Positions 46,212-55,598 of a DNA stretch of 64,000 nucleotides are shown here, piece after piece. Under the pieces are notes generated by a model that did not search any database, was not told the DNA's origin, and saw only the letters and a list, made by a program, of their open reading frames with translations. The translations under genes were made by a program, and so were the position numbers. The stretch comes from Thozetella sp. PMI_491 (lineage: Eukaryota; Ascomycota; Sordariomycetes; Chaetosphaeriales; Chaetosphaeriaceae): contig MU270073.1 in assembly GCA_021432635.1 (NCBI GenBank), forward strand, positions 1 through 64,000, given 5' to 3'. The first letter of the stretch is position 1; every line of letters begins with the position of its first letter.

Positions 46212-46815
46212 TTATGGGAGCGCAATGCACTCAATCTCGACGTCGACCAGCTTGGGGAGCTGCTTGACGGCGACGCAGCTGCGGGCCGGCTTGTGGGTGA
46301 ACCATTTGGCGTACTCCTCGTTCATGGCCTGCAGATATGCGTAAGGCAGTTTAGTACCATGGTCTTGGAGGAAGCCCAAAGAAAAGTGGGAAACGTACGG
46401 CAAAGTTGGCCATGTCAGTGATGAAGACGTTGACCTTGACGACCTTCTGGATGCTCGAGCCGGCCTCCTCGAGGACGGCCTGGAGGTTCTTGATGCACTG
46501 GGCCGTCTTCTCCTGGATGGTGCCCTCGATCAGGTTGCCCTCGGCATCGCAGGGGATCTGGCCCGAGCAGTAGATGTTGGAGGGGGTCTTGATGGCCTGG
46601 GACTGTCCGGGGGAGATAGCTAGTTAGAGACCTCCATCACTTGTGCAGACGTCTGGTGCTGCTGGAGGCGAAAGGGGGTTCCTCACATAAGGGCCGGCCG
46701 CTATTTTCACGTTAGCTCTTACCTGCCTGTGCCCCTCATCACGAGAGAGGAGGGGGGGCTTCTCTGGTTACTCACGGAAGGCTGCGTTCTTGGTGAAGAC
46801 GGGAGTGCCAGACAT
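46212..46815 (-). CDS. RidA/YjgF family enamine/imine deaminase (Mmf1/Hmf1-like)
   Basis: Four exons, complement(46212..46328, 46399..46602, 46688..46701, 46776..46815), 124 residues. Exon 2 is only 14 nt and encodes most of PAGPY; it is needed to rebuild the family motif AGPYSQAIK. RidA proteins hydrolyse reactive enamines/imines made by PLP enzymes such as threonine dehydratase, protecting other enzymes from 2-aminoacrylate damage. Fungal members act in the cytosol and mitochondria. The active-site Arg is present in KPARSCVAV (R102), and Glu in VEIECIAL (E119); the YCSGQIP and VFITDMANFAAMNEEY signatures are intact. Length equals the family norm. No mitochondrial presequence is visible, so a cytosolic (Hmf1-like) form is more likely. 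It is divergent from the PMT1 gene. Confidence 0.93.
46688..46701 (-). other. 14-nt microexon of RidA
   Basis: On the minus strand AAAATAG is followed by CGGCCGGCCCTTAT and then GTGAGG. Both flanking introns have consensus ends (74 bp upstream with branch GCTAAC; 85 bp downstream). Skipping it would shift the frame (40 nt of exon 1 end at phase 1) and destroy the AGPYSQ motif. Confidence 0.88.
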
Positions 46816-46958
46816 GTTGGGCGATGTGTTGGTCGAGAATGAACGGTGTCTGGAGAGAAAGCGGAGGGCAATTGGTGAAGCTCTTCGGATGGCCAACATC
46901 GAGACGCAGCAACCGGCGGAGAGGAGGGGGGGGGGAGACGTCCAGGAGCAAATTGAGC

Positions 46959-46964
46959 TTTATA
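46959..46964 (-). promoter_or_regulatory. Probable TATA box of RidA
   Basis: TATAAA on the minus strand, about 145 bp before the RidA start codon, in the context GCTATAAAGCTC. The position is plausible for a fungal core promoter with a short leader. Confidence 0.4.
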
Positions 46965-48161
46965 GCTAGCTTTTACGTATAGCTCAAGCTTGCCCCTCAG
47001 CTCCGCTCATCGGCCTTAGGCCCAGCCGACTCGTCAAAGTTCTCTGTACCTGGCGGTTCAACCCTAACCCGAAGGGCGCTGAGCCTTGATATCAAAGAAA
47101 GGGGGGTTTCAGGGCGGCTGCTTTGGGCTCAATGGTGTAAATCGCTTCGCGCCGTTGCCCGATCGTTGCTCAGGAACGGTCAAGGGAGACCGTTGGGCGT
47201 AACCGAGACTGTAAAGGGGAAAGACGGGAGCCTGGCATGATGGGATTATCAAACTCCACCCCTTTCCACCGACACAAATAATCGGTTAAAAGAGCGAGCT
47301 ACCATCGCTTTTACGCAACGTCTCGAGTGCCTCAAGTGTCAGAGGGGGACCAATTCCGTCCCGAAAATGCTTGTATTGTGTGCTATCACGCCCTGTACTA
47401 TGAGAATTCTATCCGTTGTACCGGCCCACAAAGGCCAAGGCTGAGAGAGATGCCTTGGTTGGGTGGAAGCGTAAAGGGCGTTCCGTAAGGAATGCGGCTC
47501 AGGGGCGTCAGCAACCTGCTCCAAGACCCTCGGACCCAAATTAAGCCTACTCATCTCTCATCGACATGGCCGTATATTTTGCTTTTAATCATCAGTATCG
47601 TGTATGTTTGTTCATTCAACCCATGCACCTTGGCCATTTGGAAAGGTTCGAAAAGTCCAAAGAGGAAGAAGACTAGCAAAACCTGGAGCACGTCGCAGTC
47701 GAGGTGCGATGAATCCATTCTGGCGGCGGGGGACTGAAGAATGTGGGACACGCGTAGGAAGGCGGTTATCTTATCGGGCTGGCTTGCGGAGCTTGGGCCA
47801 GTCTGCGACGCGCCTCCCCCCAGGCCGCCACCCCCAGGGCTGAAGCTGGATCCCCATAGTTTTGCCAAGTGGCCAGAAGAGCAAAAAGCCCCTTGCTCCT
47901 GCGGTGGTGCTGATGTCAAGGAGCTTTTTTTTCAGGGGGCATACCAATTAACCTCCCTGATATTTTTCTCTTCCATCGACTATAAGCCAACTCGGGCCCG
48001 TCCATTCTCGACTCTCCTTTCCCCTTTTGCGTTTTTCAATTCAGCCTGCTCCCACTGCTCTCTCTTTTGTCCCCCCCCTCCTCACCCCTTTTGTTAGCTA
48101 CCCCAATTCACTGACGGAGTAGCACGGCTGCTCGTTCTCGTGGCACTTGTCAAGGAACGAG

Positions 48162-48358
48162 GTGAGTTTCCCCCCCGTCGTCCCTTGTCTAGCGTCTTTG
48201 AAGATCTGTCCGGGTGAAGCCTCCATCGGACGGGACACATTGTCACGTCTGTGCCTAGCTAGGGCATTTTCTTCCATCCCCTGCGCATCTCGGTCTTGCT
48301 TTCCGTTGCTATCAAACCCGCGCCCACATCTCGCTGACTTCCGCGCTCCCACCTGCAG
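48162..48358 (+). other. Probable 5' UTR intron of PMT1
   Basis: A consensus donor (GAG|GTGAGT) and an acceptor with branch and pyrimidines (TCGCTGACTT...CACCTGCAG) flank 197 bp ending 25 nt before the PMT1 ATG. No coding sequence is affected, so this rests only on splice-site quality. Confidence 0.5.
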
Positions 48359-48383
48359 TTGACCTCGGAGAGTGCCTTCCATC

Positions 48384-50829
48384 ATGGCGACGACGCCTCA
48401 GGGCAGCTTGCGCCAGAGGAACGTGCCTGGCGCGAGCAAGAAGTCCAAGGACAAGGATGGCAGTAGCTCAGACGTCGAGCTCGACAAGCTCGCCAAGGCG
48501 AACGCCCAAGCGGCGGCTTCGGGATCGGAGCGTGACTACAAGATCGTCTTCGCCTTCGTCACCGCCCTCGCCTTCCTGACGCGCTTCTGGGGCATCAGCC
48601 ATCCCAATGAGGTCGTTTTCGATGAAGTCCACTTCGGCAAGGTACGGGCCCTTGGCGCCGCTCGTTGACTCGTAACGAGAAGGAGCTAATATATGCTGGT
48701 GCCACAGTTCGCCTCCTACTACCTCCAGCGAACCTACTTCTTCGACGTCCACCCGCCCCTCGGCAAGCTCCTCTTCGCTTTCATGGGCTGGTTGGTGGGA
48801 TACGATGGACACTTCCACTTCGAGAACATTGGCGACTCGTACATCGCCAACAAGGTCCCGTATGTGGCGTTCCGCGCCCTGCCCGCCATCTTGGGCGCCC
48901 TGACTGTGTCGGTTACCTACCTGATCATGTGGGAGTCCGGCTACAGCCTTCCCGCCTGCATCGTCGCCGCCGGTCTTATCCTCCTCGATAACGCCCACAT
49001 TGGCCAGACCCGCCTGATCCTCCTCGACGCCACCCTGGTCTTCGCCATGGCCTGCAGCCTGCTCGCTTACATCAAGTTCTACAAGCTGAGGCACGAGCCT
49101 TTCTCCCGCAAGTGGTGGAAATGGCTGATCCTGACGGGCTTCGCCCTGTCCTGCGATATGGCCACCAAGTACGTTGGTCTCTTCGCCTTCATCACCATCG
49201 GATCTGCCGTCGTCATCGACCTCTGGGAGCTGCTTGATGTTAAGCGGCCCGGTGGCGCGCTGGACCTCGTTGAGTTTGGCAAGCACTTTGCCGCTCGCGC
49301 TTTCGGTCTGATCTTGATGCCCTTCCTCTTCTATCTGTTTTGGTTCCAGGTCCATTTCGCCATCCTCACCCGCTCGGGCCCTGGTGACGACTTCATGACC
49401 CCCGAGTTCCAGGAGACTCTGAGCGACAACGTTATGCTCGCCAACGCCATCAACATCAACTACTACGACACCATCACCCTGAGGCACAAGGAGACCAAGG
49501 CCTACCTCCACAGCCACACCGACCACTACCCGCTTCGCTACGATGACGGCCGTGTCTCCAGCCAAGGCCAGCAGGTCACTGGCTACCCGTTCAACGACAC
49601 CAACAACTACTGGCAGATCCTCCCCGTCGAAGAGAACCAGAAGATGGGCGTCACCGTCCGGAACCACGAGCTCGTCCGTCTCCGCCACCTGGTGACCGAC
49701 ACCTATCTCCTGTCGCACGATGTTGCCTCGCCCTACTTCCCCACCAACCAGGAGTTCACCACCATTGCCCACGACAACGCCTACGGCGACCGCGCCGCTG
49801 ACACGCTCTTCGAGGTGCGCATTGAGCACGGCAAGCCTGGCCAGGAGTTCAAGAGCATTTCCGGCCACTTCAAGCTTATCCACAACCCCAGCAAAGTCGC
49901 CATGTGGACGCACACAACGCCCCTGCCCGACTGGGGCCACAAGCAACAGGAAATCAACGGCAACAAGCAGATCACGCCCAGCTCCAACGTGTGGATCGTC
50001 GAGGACATCCCGTCCCTGACTGAAGACGACAAGCGCCGTGTCAAGGATGAGCGCAAGGTCAAGACGCTGCCCTTCCTCCAGAAGTGGTTCGAGCTGCAGC
50101 GGTCTATGTTCTGGCACAACAACCAGCTGACCAGCAGCCACCCGTATGCCTCGCAGCCATACCAGTGGCCCTTCCTGCTCCGTGGTGTCAGCTTCTGGAC
50201 CCAGAACGACACGCGCCAGCAGATCTACTTTCTGGGCAACCCCATCGGCTGGTGGATTGCCAGCAGTGTTCTCGCTATCTACGCCGGCATCGTCCTGGCA
50301 GACCAGTTCTCTCTCCGCCGTGGCATCGACGCTCTAGATCATCGTAAGTCCCTTTGAGCTTACGCCCCTTGCAAAAGCCTCCCTCGTTCTAACTCCGTGC
50401 TCAGGGACCCGATCGCGCCTGTACAACTCTACGGGCTTCTTCTTCCTCGCCTGGGCGACGCACTACTTCCCCTTTTACGTCATGGGCCGACAGCTCTTCC
50501 TGCACCATTACCTCCCCGCGCACCTGGCGTCCTGCCTAGTGACGGGTTCGCTCGTTGAGTTTGTCTTCAACGTCGAGCCCACTCCTGAGGCTGACACAGC
50601 CCGCTCGGGTAAGAAGGGCCCCGCGGCCCCCAAGCGTCACCTGACGGCGCGCGAGCGGTTTGCTGGCCAGAGTATGCTGCCTTCGTGGATCGCCACGATC
50701 GTGGTGCTTGCCTTGGTCCTCGGCGGCTGGTACTTCTTCCTGCCACTCACGTACGGCTACCCGGGTCTGGACGTGGACCAGATTCTGCGCCGGAAGTGGC
50801 TGGGTTACGATCTGCACTTCGCGAAATAG
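48384..50829 (+). CDS. pmt1: Protein O-mannosyltransferase, PMT1 subfamily
   Basis: Three exons, join(48384..48641, 48708..50343, 50405..50829), 772 residues; introns of 66 and 61 bp in frame. Transfers mannose from dolichyl-phosphate-mannose to Ser/Thr of secretory proteins in the ER, essential for cell-wall and membrane glycoproteins; PMT1-type enzymes work as heterodimers with PMT2 types. The catalytic loop-1 DE motif is present in FDEVHFGK (80-81), followed by YFFDVHPPLGKL. Several TM helices flank a central lumenal region (roughly 330-530) of MIR repeats with LHSHTDHYPLRY, RLRHLVTDTYLLSHDVASP and WTHTTPLPDWG. Subfamily PMT1 rather than PMT2 or PMT4 is inferred from segments such as SGPGDDFMTPEFQETL and YPFNDTNNYW. 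The C-terminus ends with TM helices and a short basic tail. Nothing is missing. Confidence 0.94.
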
Positions 50830-51366
50830 ACGACCAGCAAGGTGTAGCCGCTCGATCCTTTCACCATACACGCGCTCAAACGCGCACACAAACTCAACTC
50901 TGCCCAGGAGGTGGGCATCTCTTTTATTTGTCTCGCTTTTCATAGGACGGCGCAAGAGAAGATGTAAGATACAGCTCGCTTCCGAGCAACCGGGGACGGA
51001 AGGCGGAGTGGGCGACTTCAGTCTGCTAGAGCTGTAGGTTTGCTTGGTATTCGGGTGGCACCGCTGGAGAGAAAGGAAAAGGAAAGGATGGCATCGTCGG
51101 ATGGTTGATACAAAAGCACGTTGGCGCTGTCCCCTTTCCTCCGGTAGTAATCTAGCATCCAAGGGGCATCTCTGTGCACGGCAACGAGAATTTCAATGAT
51201 AAACCATGTGTGAAGCCAATGTGATGCTTGATAAATATCGCATTCAAGTGCTATAGCTATATATCTACCCGTGCACTATTCTACGAATCGTCCGATTCGA
51301 GCCTCTCGAAGATAAGCAGAAGGCTATGGGTTGATATAGCCAACCCAAATATTGAAGATGGATATC

Positions 51367-51398
51367 AGCTCCGAACATAGCTCCGGACATAGCTCCCG
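51367..51398. repeat. Imperfect tandem repeat, AGCTCCGRACAT
   Basis: Two full 12-bp copies and a partial third (AGCTCC). Intergenic minisatellite-like tract downstream of PMT1. Confidence 0.65.
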
Positions 51399-51563
51399 GG
51401 ACCAGCGAGAAAAGAGCTTCAAGATGGCCATGGCTCTTCTGCGCCCCGGACCTTCTTCAACGCAATCATAAGCTAGTCCTTCCCAAGAGGCATCGTCCAG
51501 GTCAGCTCACTCAAGCAGGTGACCAGGCACTTGCTAGGACACATAATAGACGGCCGACGGGCC

Positions 51564-51689
51564 ATGAGTGAGGAGACCGCCAACATCACATCAAGCCCTG
51601 TCATTCTCAAAGTCAGCAATCGTGTTTCCGCAAACGATATCCTGCACGACCAAGGAGAGAACGGCGAAATCTCATCAGAAACCCAGAGT
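51564..51689 (+). CDS. Possible first exon of an unresolved gene
   Basis: 42 codons beginning MSEETANITSSPVILKV and ending SSETQS, directly before a consensus donor GTAAGC. Codon choice (many C-ending codons) and composition look more protein-like than the surrounding frames. I could not find a convincing next exon: the following 200 bp is extremely GC-rich. The opposite strand is also open here (51473-51931). It may be a real small gene, a decayed fragment, or chance. Confidence 0.22.
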
Positions 51690-53083
51690 GTAAGCACCAC
51701 CATCCCCACCCACCGGCCGCCCGCCGCGCCACGCGCCCCGCGAGCATATGACGATGCACGCGTTCCCGGCCCCACGGGGCTGGGATGGGCGCGGACACAC
51801 GAGCGGCGGCGAGCCTGGGGGGCGCCCCCGCGCGTCCCCGGAAGGAGACGGGACGACGCCCCGAGGAGGTTCAGACGGCTCTTCCTATTGCTTGAATTGA
51901 GGGTTGCAACCGGCGTTGCGAAGATCATCATGTACGAGAGGAGGGGGGGACGGCGCGTGTGCGAGCGTGCAACGGGTTGGGGGCGTGGGATGGAAACTCA
52001 CAGGTGTGCAAAGAACCCCATGTGGCGAGGAGCTTGTCAGTGTCGGCTTGACTGCCTCGATGGTTTTGAGACCAGTCCCTTTGGCAGTGTGCAATCTCGG
52101 CCGCGGGCTCCCACCCGGGAATCTGCGGCCGCTAGAGCAAAAAAACATCAATTCAGTGATACGATTCTCACTCGTAATCTTCTGGCCGTAGTAGGGGCCC
52201 GACGTAGCCCGACGCGGCGTCGGCCGCCCTGGAGCGTCTGACCTGGCCAAAAATGAAAGGGCAAGAAAAAAGTAGAACAAAAAGTCGGAGTGGTGGTGGT
52301 ATGGTAGAAATTTGAGCTGGCCCCACACGTCAGTGTGGCAGCTGCACACAGCTGAAGCGAAGCGTTGGCTCCTGACTGGGGCCTACCACCTCCAGGAAAT
52401 TGTAATGGCCCAGGACGGCAGCGCTAGGGCTCGTCAAGGTGGGAAGCATCCCCAGAGTCCTTGAAATCGAGGTAGTAAGGGCTCCTGGTCCGCGATAGCA
52501 CTCAGACGACGTACTGAGAGCTACTGGTGCATCCGGGCCATGGGCAGCAGACAACCCAAAGGCTTTTCTTCTCTTCCACGGCACTTGTCGAATCACACCA
52601 GCCTCGATCGACTTCGCATGCGCTAGGCGTTTAAGACGGTATATCTGGTAAAGATATGGGAACCCTATGTCACATTCGGGGCATGCGCAATAACACATTG
52701 CTGGATCAAGATTCGTATACGTGTGTATATTGTTGGCATCATGCCACAGTGATCAAGTTTTGTTTCGCATCACCAAGGAAGGACTATATAGCTTCTTGAT
52801 CGTCTCTGCAATTTCATCTGCTCGGTGCAATTCTAGAAAGCTATCATAGAATGAGAGAAGATGGGGAAGCAAAAAGCGAAATGAAGCCAAAAGAGACAGC
52901 TACTATTGGATACACGACGACAGATGGCAAACTGAGAGCCCGTATGTCATTCCCTAAACTCAGATCCAGATCTTCAAATCTCTTCCTTCCTCTGCTCAAA
53001 GAGGTCTTTCATAACATCATAAGCATAGACAACGCAAGTCCAGGGAAGTTTTCCTCGCCGGTTCGAAGGCCAAGCTCCTCAGA

Positions 53084-55459
53084 TTAGTGCTGGAGGTAGC
53101 TGGCGTTGAAGTCCTGCGAGGACCAGTCCAGGCTGGTCATGTTGTTCATGTTGGCAAGCGCCTGCAGGATGTCCTGAGACGAGGGCTGCGAGTAGCCAGC
53201 GGCGACGCTCGGAGGCTCGGCCGCGAAGAGTGTGTCATTGAACATGGGCTTCGACACCCCCGTGCCACCGGGAAACAGAACAAAGTCGCCACCACCCATG
53301 CCGCTGCCCATGTTGGCGTACTCATGCTTCTCCTCAAAGCTCTCGTCGACCTCAGCGAGCGAAGTAGGCGTGAAGAGCATGGCGTTCCCCTGGCCAATGG
53401 GCGAGATCTGAGCAGGCTGCGTCTGGGCGAACTCAGCAGCTGTCAAGGCCGCGAGCTGGTGCGAAAGCTCCTTCTGGAAGACGTTGCTGTGGTCCGAGGG
53501 AGGAAGCTGGACGTGAGCACCATAGATGTCCTCGTGAAGGGTGAAGTCGTAGCCGAGGTCTTGGTAGGCCGAGCTGCGATCCATGCCAGAATCAGTGGAG
53601 GGAGTCGCGTTATCGATGGGCGAGTAGTCCAGCTGAAGCTCCTGAGGAATCAGGCCGAAGTCCGCATCATTGTGAATGTAGGTGGGGAACTCGATGTTGT
53701 TGCTGCCGTAGAAGCGGCTGAAGTCATCGGGAGGGGTAGAAACGGAGACGCTGCGGTCGCTGGAAGGCGTGGGCATGTTCTGCAGCTGGGGAGTCGGCTG
53801 AGCAGAGTGAGGAGTGTGGCTCGAAATGCTGTCAGGCTTCTTGCCGTTGGTCTTGGTACGGACGTACACCCAGCCGTGAGCCTTCTCCATGTGCTGCTTG
53901 CAGTTCGACTCCCGCTTCGACTTGTATGGGCAAGGCTTATACAGGCACTCGAACATGGGAGGAGCGGACGAGTGCTTGTCATTGTGGTGACGGTCCATCT
54001 CCTTCTCCGTCGGCCAGCCGTACTCGTGGTACTTGCAGGTCGGGACGGGGCACTTCCAAGGACGCGAGTGGGTCTTCTCGTGCTTGGTCAGATCGCAAGG
54101 GCGCTTGAACTCCTTGTTGCAGCCAGGCTCGCGGCACTTCTTAGGAGCGAGCTCCTCGGGGCTGGCGTTCTTCTTCCGGCGAGCCATCGAGCGCATGATC
54201 TCCTCTTCGTCCTCAAGCTCCTCGCTGGCGGAACGCTTGATCTGGACGGCGCCGTCGGTCTCTTCATCGACCATGTCGACAGGCTCGCCGGTGGCCATCG
54301 AAATAGCCTTGCCGTTCTTCTTGACGCGAACGAGCTCAGCAGGACGGCCGTTGATGTGGATACCGCCGTGGAGCTTGATCTCGTCGGTGCTACAGTGATT
54401 CTTAGCCAGCTGGTAGCTGGATGTGAGGCAGGGGGGGGCATACGGGTCAATGTCCATCTCCTGGGTCTTCTCTCCCTTCTCCTTGGCGTCAGCGAGCTGT
54501 TGAGCGTACTGGCGGATCTGGTCGACGAGATCGATGAAGTATCCGCTGGTGTAGGGAAGGTCACGAGGGCGAGTCTGCTCGCGGTCGCTGAGGTACTCGA
54601 CGGTGGCCTGGATGCACCGGACGGTGGTGAGGCAGAAATCGAGGTACAATCCGGCGACCTTGGTCCTCTCCTTTACACACAGAGCACGATAAGTATCTCC
54701 CCGAACGCCTTTATCAAAAGCAAGTTCACTTACAGGAGCGAGTAGGAGCAGCGTCTTCTCGACGTCTCGCAGGCAAACGATCTCCTTCTCTTGGATCTTT
54801 CGGGGGCACTCGAGAACAAGGGGGTGGAAGTCCTTGAAAGCGGGCTTCGAGAGCAGGGGCTTCAGGGCATGCTCGTAGATGCGGTTAGTGGCGCGGGCGC
54901 TGAGGGGAGCCAGGTCATCCATCACGGAGCGGGCGGCAGCCGATCGGGTGACGGCAGAGCTCCTAACCGTGGTCTTCTCCTTCTTGGTGGCATCAGTGGC
55001 GCGCTTCTCCTTGCTGGTGGCGATGGAAGTGCCGAGTCCGCTGTCGGACTCATGGTTGCGGTTCAGGCGAGAGCGAGGTCGCAAGACCCGCCTCTCCGCC
55101 TGGGGCTCTTTGCCCATGATGCTGGTGTCGATGGTCTGGACTAGAACGCCGCGAGGGAGAGGAAGGCTGTCGTCACGGAACGACTTGGCCTTGGACGATG
55201 ATGACTTGGAGGCAGCGGCGAGGGTCTTATCGATGTCACCGAGAGTCAAGGCGACGCGACGACGGTGAGAGTCGATGACATCGTCCAAGTTGGTCTGCGA
55301 CCGGCGCGGGAGAGACGGCGGTCGGAAGGATACCTCAGGAGAAGTGGGAGGAGTGGTGGGAGAGTGGAAGGTGGCACCCTTTTGGAGACCGTTGGTCTTA
55401 AGGGACAGGACCCTCGAGTCCGAACGAGTCACCGGTGTCCTACGAGGATTGGAGGACAT
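53084..55459 (-). CDS. C2H2 zinc-finger transcription factor
   Basis: Two exons, complement(53084..54670, 54734..55459), 770 residues from the ATG before SSNPRRTPVTRS; a further 22 codons upstream are open but begin only with TTG. The 63-bp intron has no in-frame stop, so unspliced RNA would also be translated. The N-terminus is Ser/Pro/Arg-rich. A predicted helical domain (about 180-300) contains RIYEHALKPLLSKPAFKDFH and LVDQIRQYAQQLADAK. Three adjacent zinc fingers follow: CREPGCNKEF...HEKTH (about 421-443), CPVPTC...H..KH (449-475) and CLYKPC...H...H (484-507). A basic segment and a long Gln/Ser/Pro/acid-rich C-terminus, probably an activation domain, come after. It is a sequence-specific nuclear regulator by family. 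I do not recognise its regulon or a standard gene name. Confidence 0.85.
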   Translation of the reverse strand: MSSNPRRTPVTRSDSRVLSLKTNGLQKGATFHSPTTPPTSPEVSFRPPSLPRRSQTNLDDVIDSHRRRVALTLGDIDKTLAAASKSSSSKAKSFRDDSLPLPRGVLVQTIDTSIMGKEPQAERRVLRPRSRLNRNHESDSGLGTSIATSKEKRATDATKKEKTTVRSSAVTRSAAARSVMDDLAPLSARATNRIYEHALKPLLSKPAFKDFHPLVLECPRKIQEKEIVCLRDVEKTLLLLAPVSELAFDKGVRGDTYRALCVKERTKVAGLYLDFCLTTVRCIQATVEYLSDREQTRPRDLPYTSGYFIDLVDQIRQYAQQLADAKEKGEKTQEMDIDPYAPPCLTSSYQLAKNHCSTDEIKLHGGIHINGRPAELVRVKKNGKAISMATGEPVDMVDEETDGAVQIKRSASEELEDEEEIMRSMARRKKNASPEELAPKKCREPGCNKEFKRPCDLTKHEKTHSRPWKCPVPTCKYHEYGWPTEKEMDRHHNDKHSSAPPMFECLYKPCPYKSKRESNCKQHMEKAHGWVYVRTKTNGKKPDSISSHTPHSAQPTPQLQNMPTPSSDRSVSVSTPPDDFSRFYGSNNIEFPTYIHNDADFGLIPQELQLDYSPIDNATPSTDSGMDRSSAYQDLGYDFTLHEDIYGAHVQLPPSDHSNVFQKELSHQLAALTAAEFAQTQPAQISPIGQGNAMLFTPTSLAEVDESFEEKHEYANMGSGMGGGDFVLFPGGTGVSKPMFNDTLFAAEPPSVAAGYSQPSSQDILQALANMNNMTSLDWSSQDFNASYLQH
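54671..54733 (-). other. Stop-free 63-nt intron of the C2H2 gene
   Basis: Minus strand: CCT|GTAAGT ... GTGTGTAAAG|GAG. The length is a multiple of three and it is open in frame, so retention would insert 21 residues between LLLLAP and ERTKVAGLYL. The donor is perfect. The splice removal is inferred from site quality and the smoother helix that results. Confidence 0.7.
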
Positions 55460-55591
55460 GTTGCCGATGATGCGGGGTGGAGCCCAGGTCTGGTCGGGGA
55501 CGACTGTTAGTGACCTCTTTACCAAGGAGACAAGGCTGAGTGGTGGCAGGTGTGAGTCACTGGGTTGACCGAATGCAGGGTGCTAGTGTCT

Positions 55592-55598
55592 CTTATAT
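55592..55598 (-). promoter_or_regulatory. Possible TATA box of the C2H2 gene
   Basis: ATATAAG on the minus strand, about 135 bp upstream of the chosen ATG (55,459). It supports a short leader and the chosen start, but it is a single weak element. Confidence 0.35.

Larger units (their letters stand above)
46816..48383. promoter_or_regulatory. Divergent intergenic region RidA / PMT1
   Basis: 1.57 kb between outward-facing starts. Near RidA there is a TATAAA on the minus strand. Near PMT1 the sequence is strongly CT-rich (about 48,000-48,095), typical of fungal housekeeping promoters, and is followed by an apparent 5' UTR intron. No coding region is supported; the short open frames at 47,551-47,919 (-) and 47,741-48,097 (+) overlap each other and look spurious. 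Confidence 0.5.
50830..53083. other. Intergenic interval, one possible orphan exon
   Basis: 2.25 kb between the 3' ends of PMT1 (+) and the C2H2 gene (-). The first part is the PMT1 3' UTR. A possible 42-codon plus-strand exon lies at 51,564-51,689. A 12-bp tandem repeat lies at 51,367-51,398. The stretch 51,700-51,900 is very GC-rich. The last 350 bp is AT-richer and probably the 3' UTR of the C2H2 gene. No complete gene is supported. Confidence 0.45.

Noticed and set aside
48468-50141. 557-codon open frame antisense to PMT1
   Set aside because: It is the shadow of a highly codon-biased gene with C-ending codons. The translation is Val/Glu/Gly-rich and domain-free, while the plus strand encodes complete PMT motifs.
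53087-54745. 552-codon open frame antisense to the C2H2 regulator
   Set aside because: Antisense shadow of a codon-biased gene. The sense strand holds three intact zinc fingers, and the antisense product is low-complexity Val/Leu/Arg-rich.
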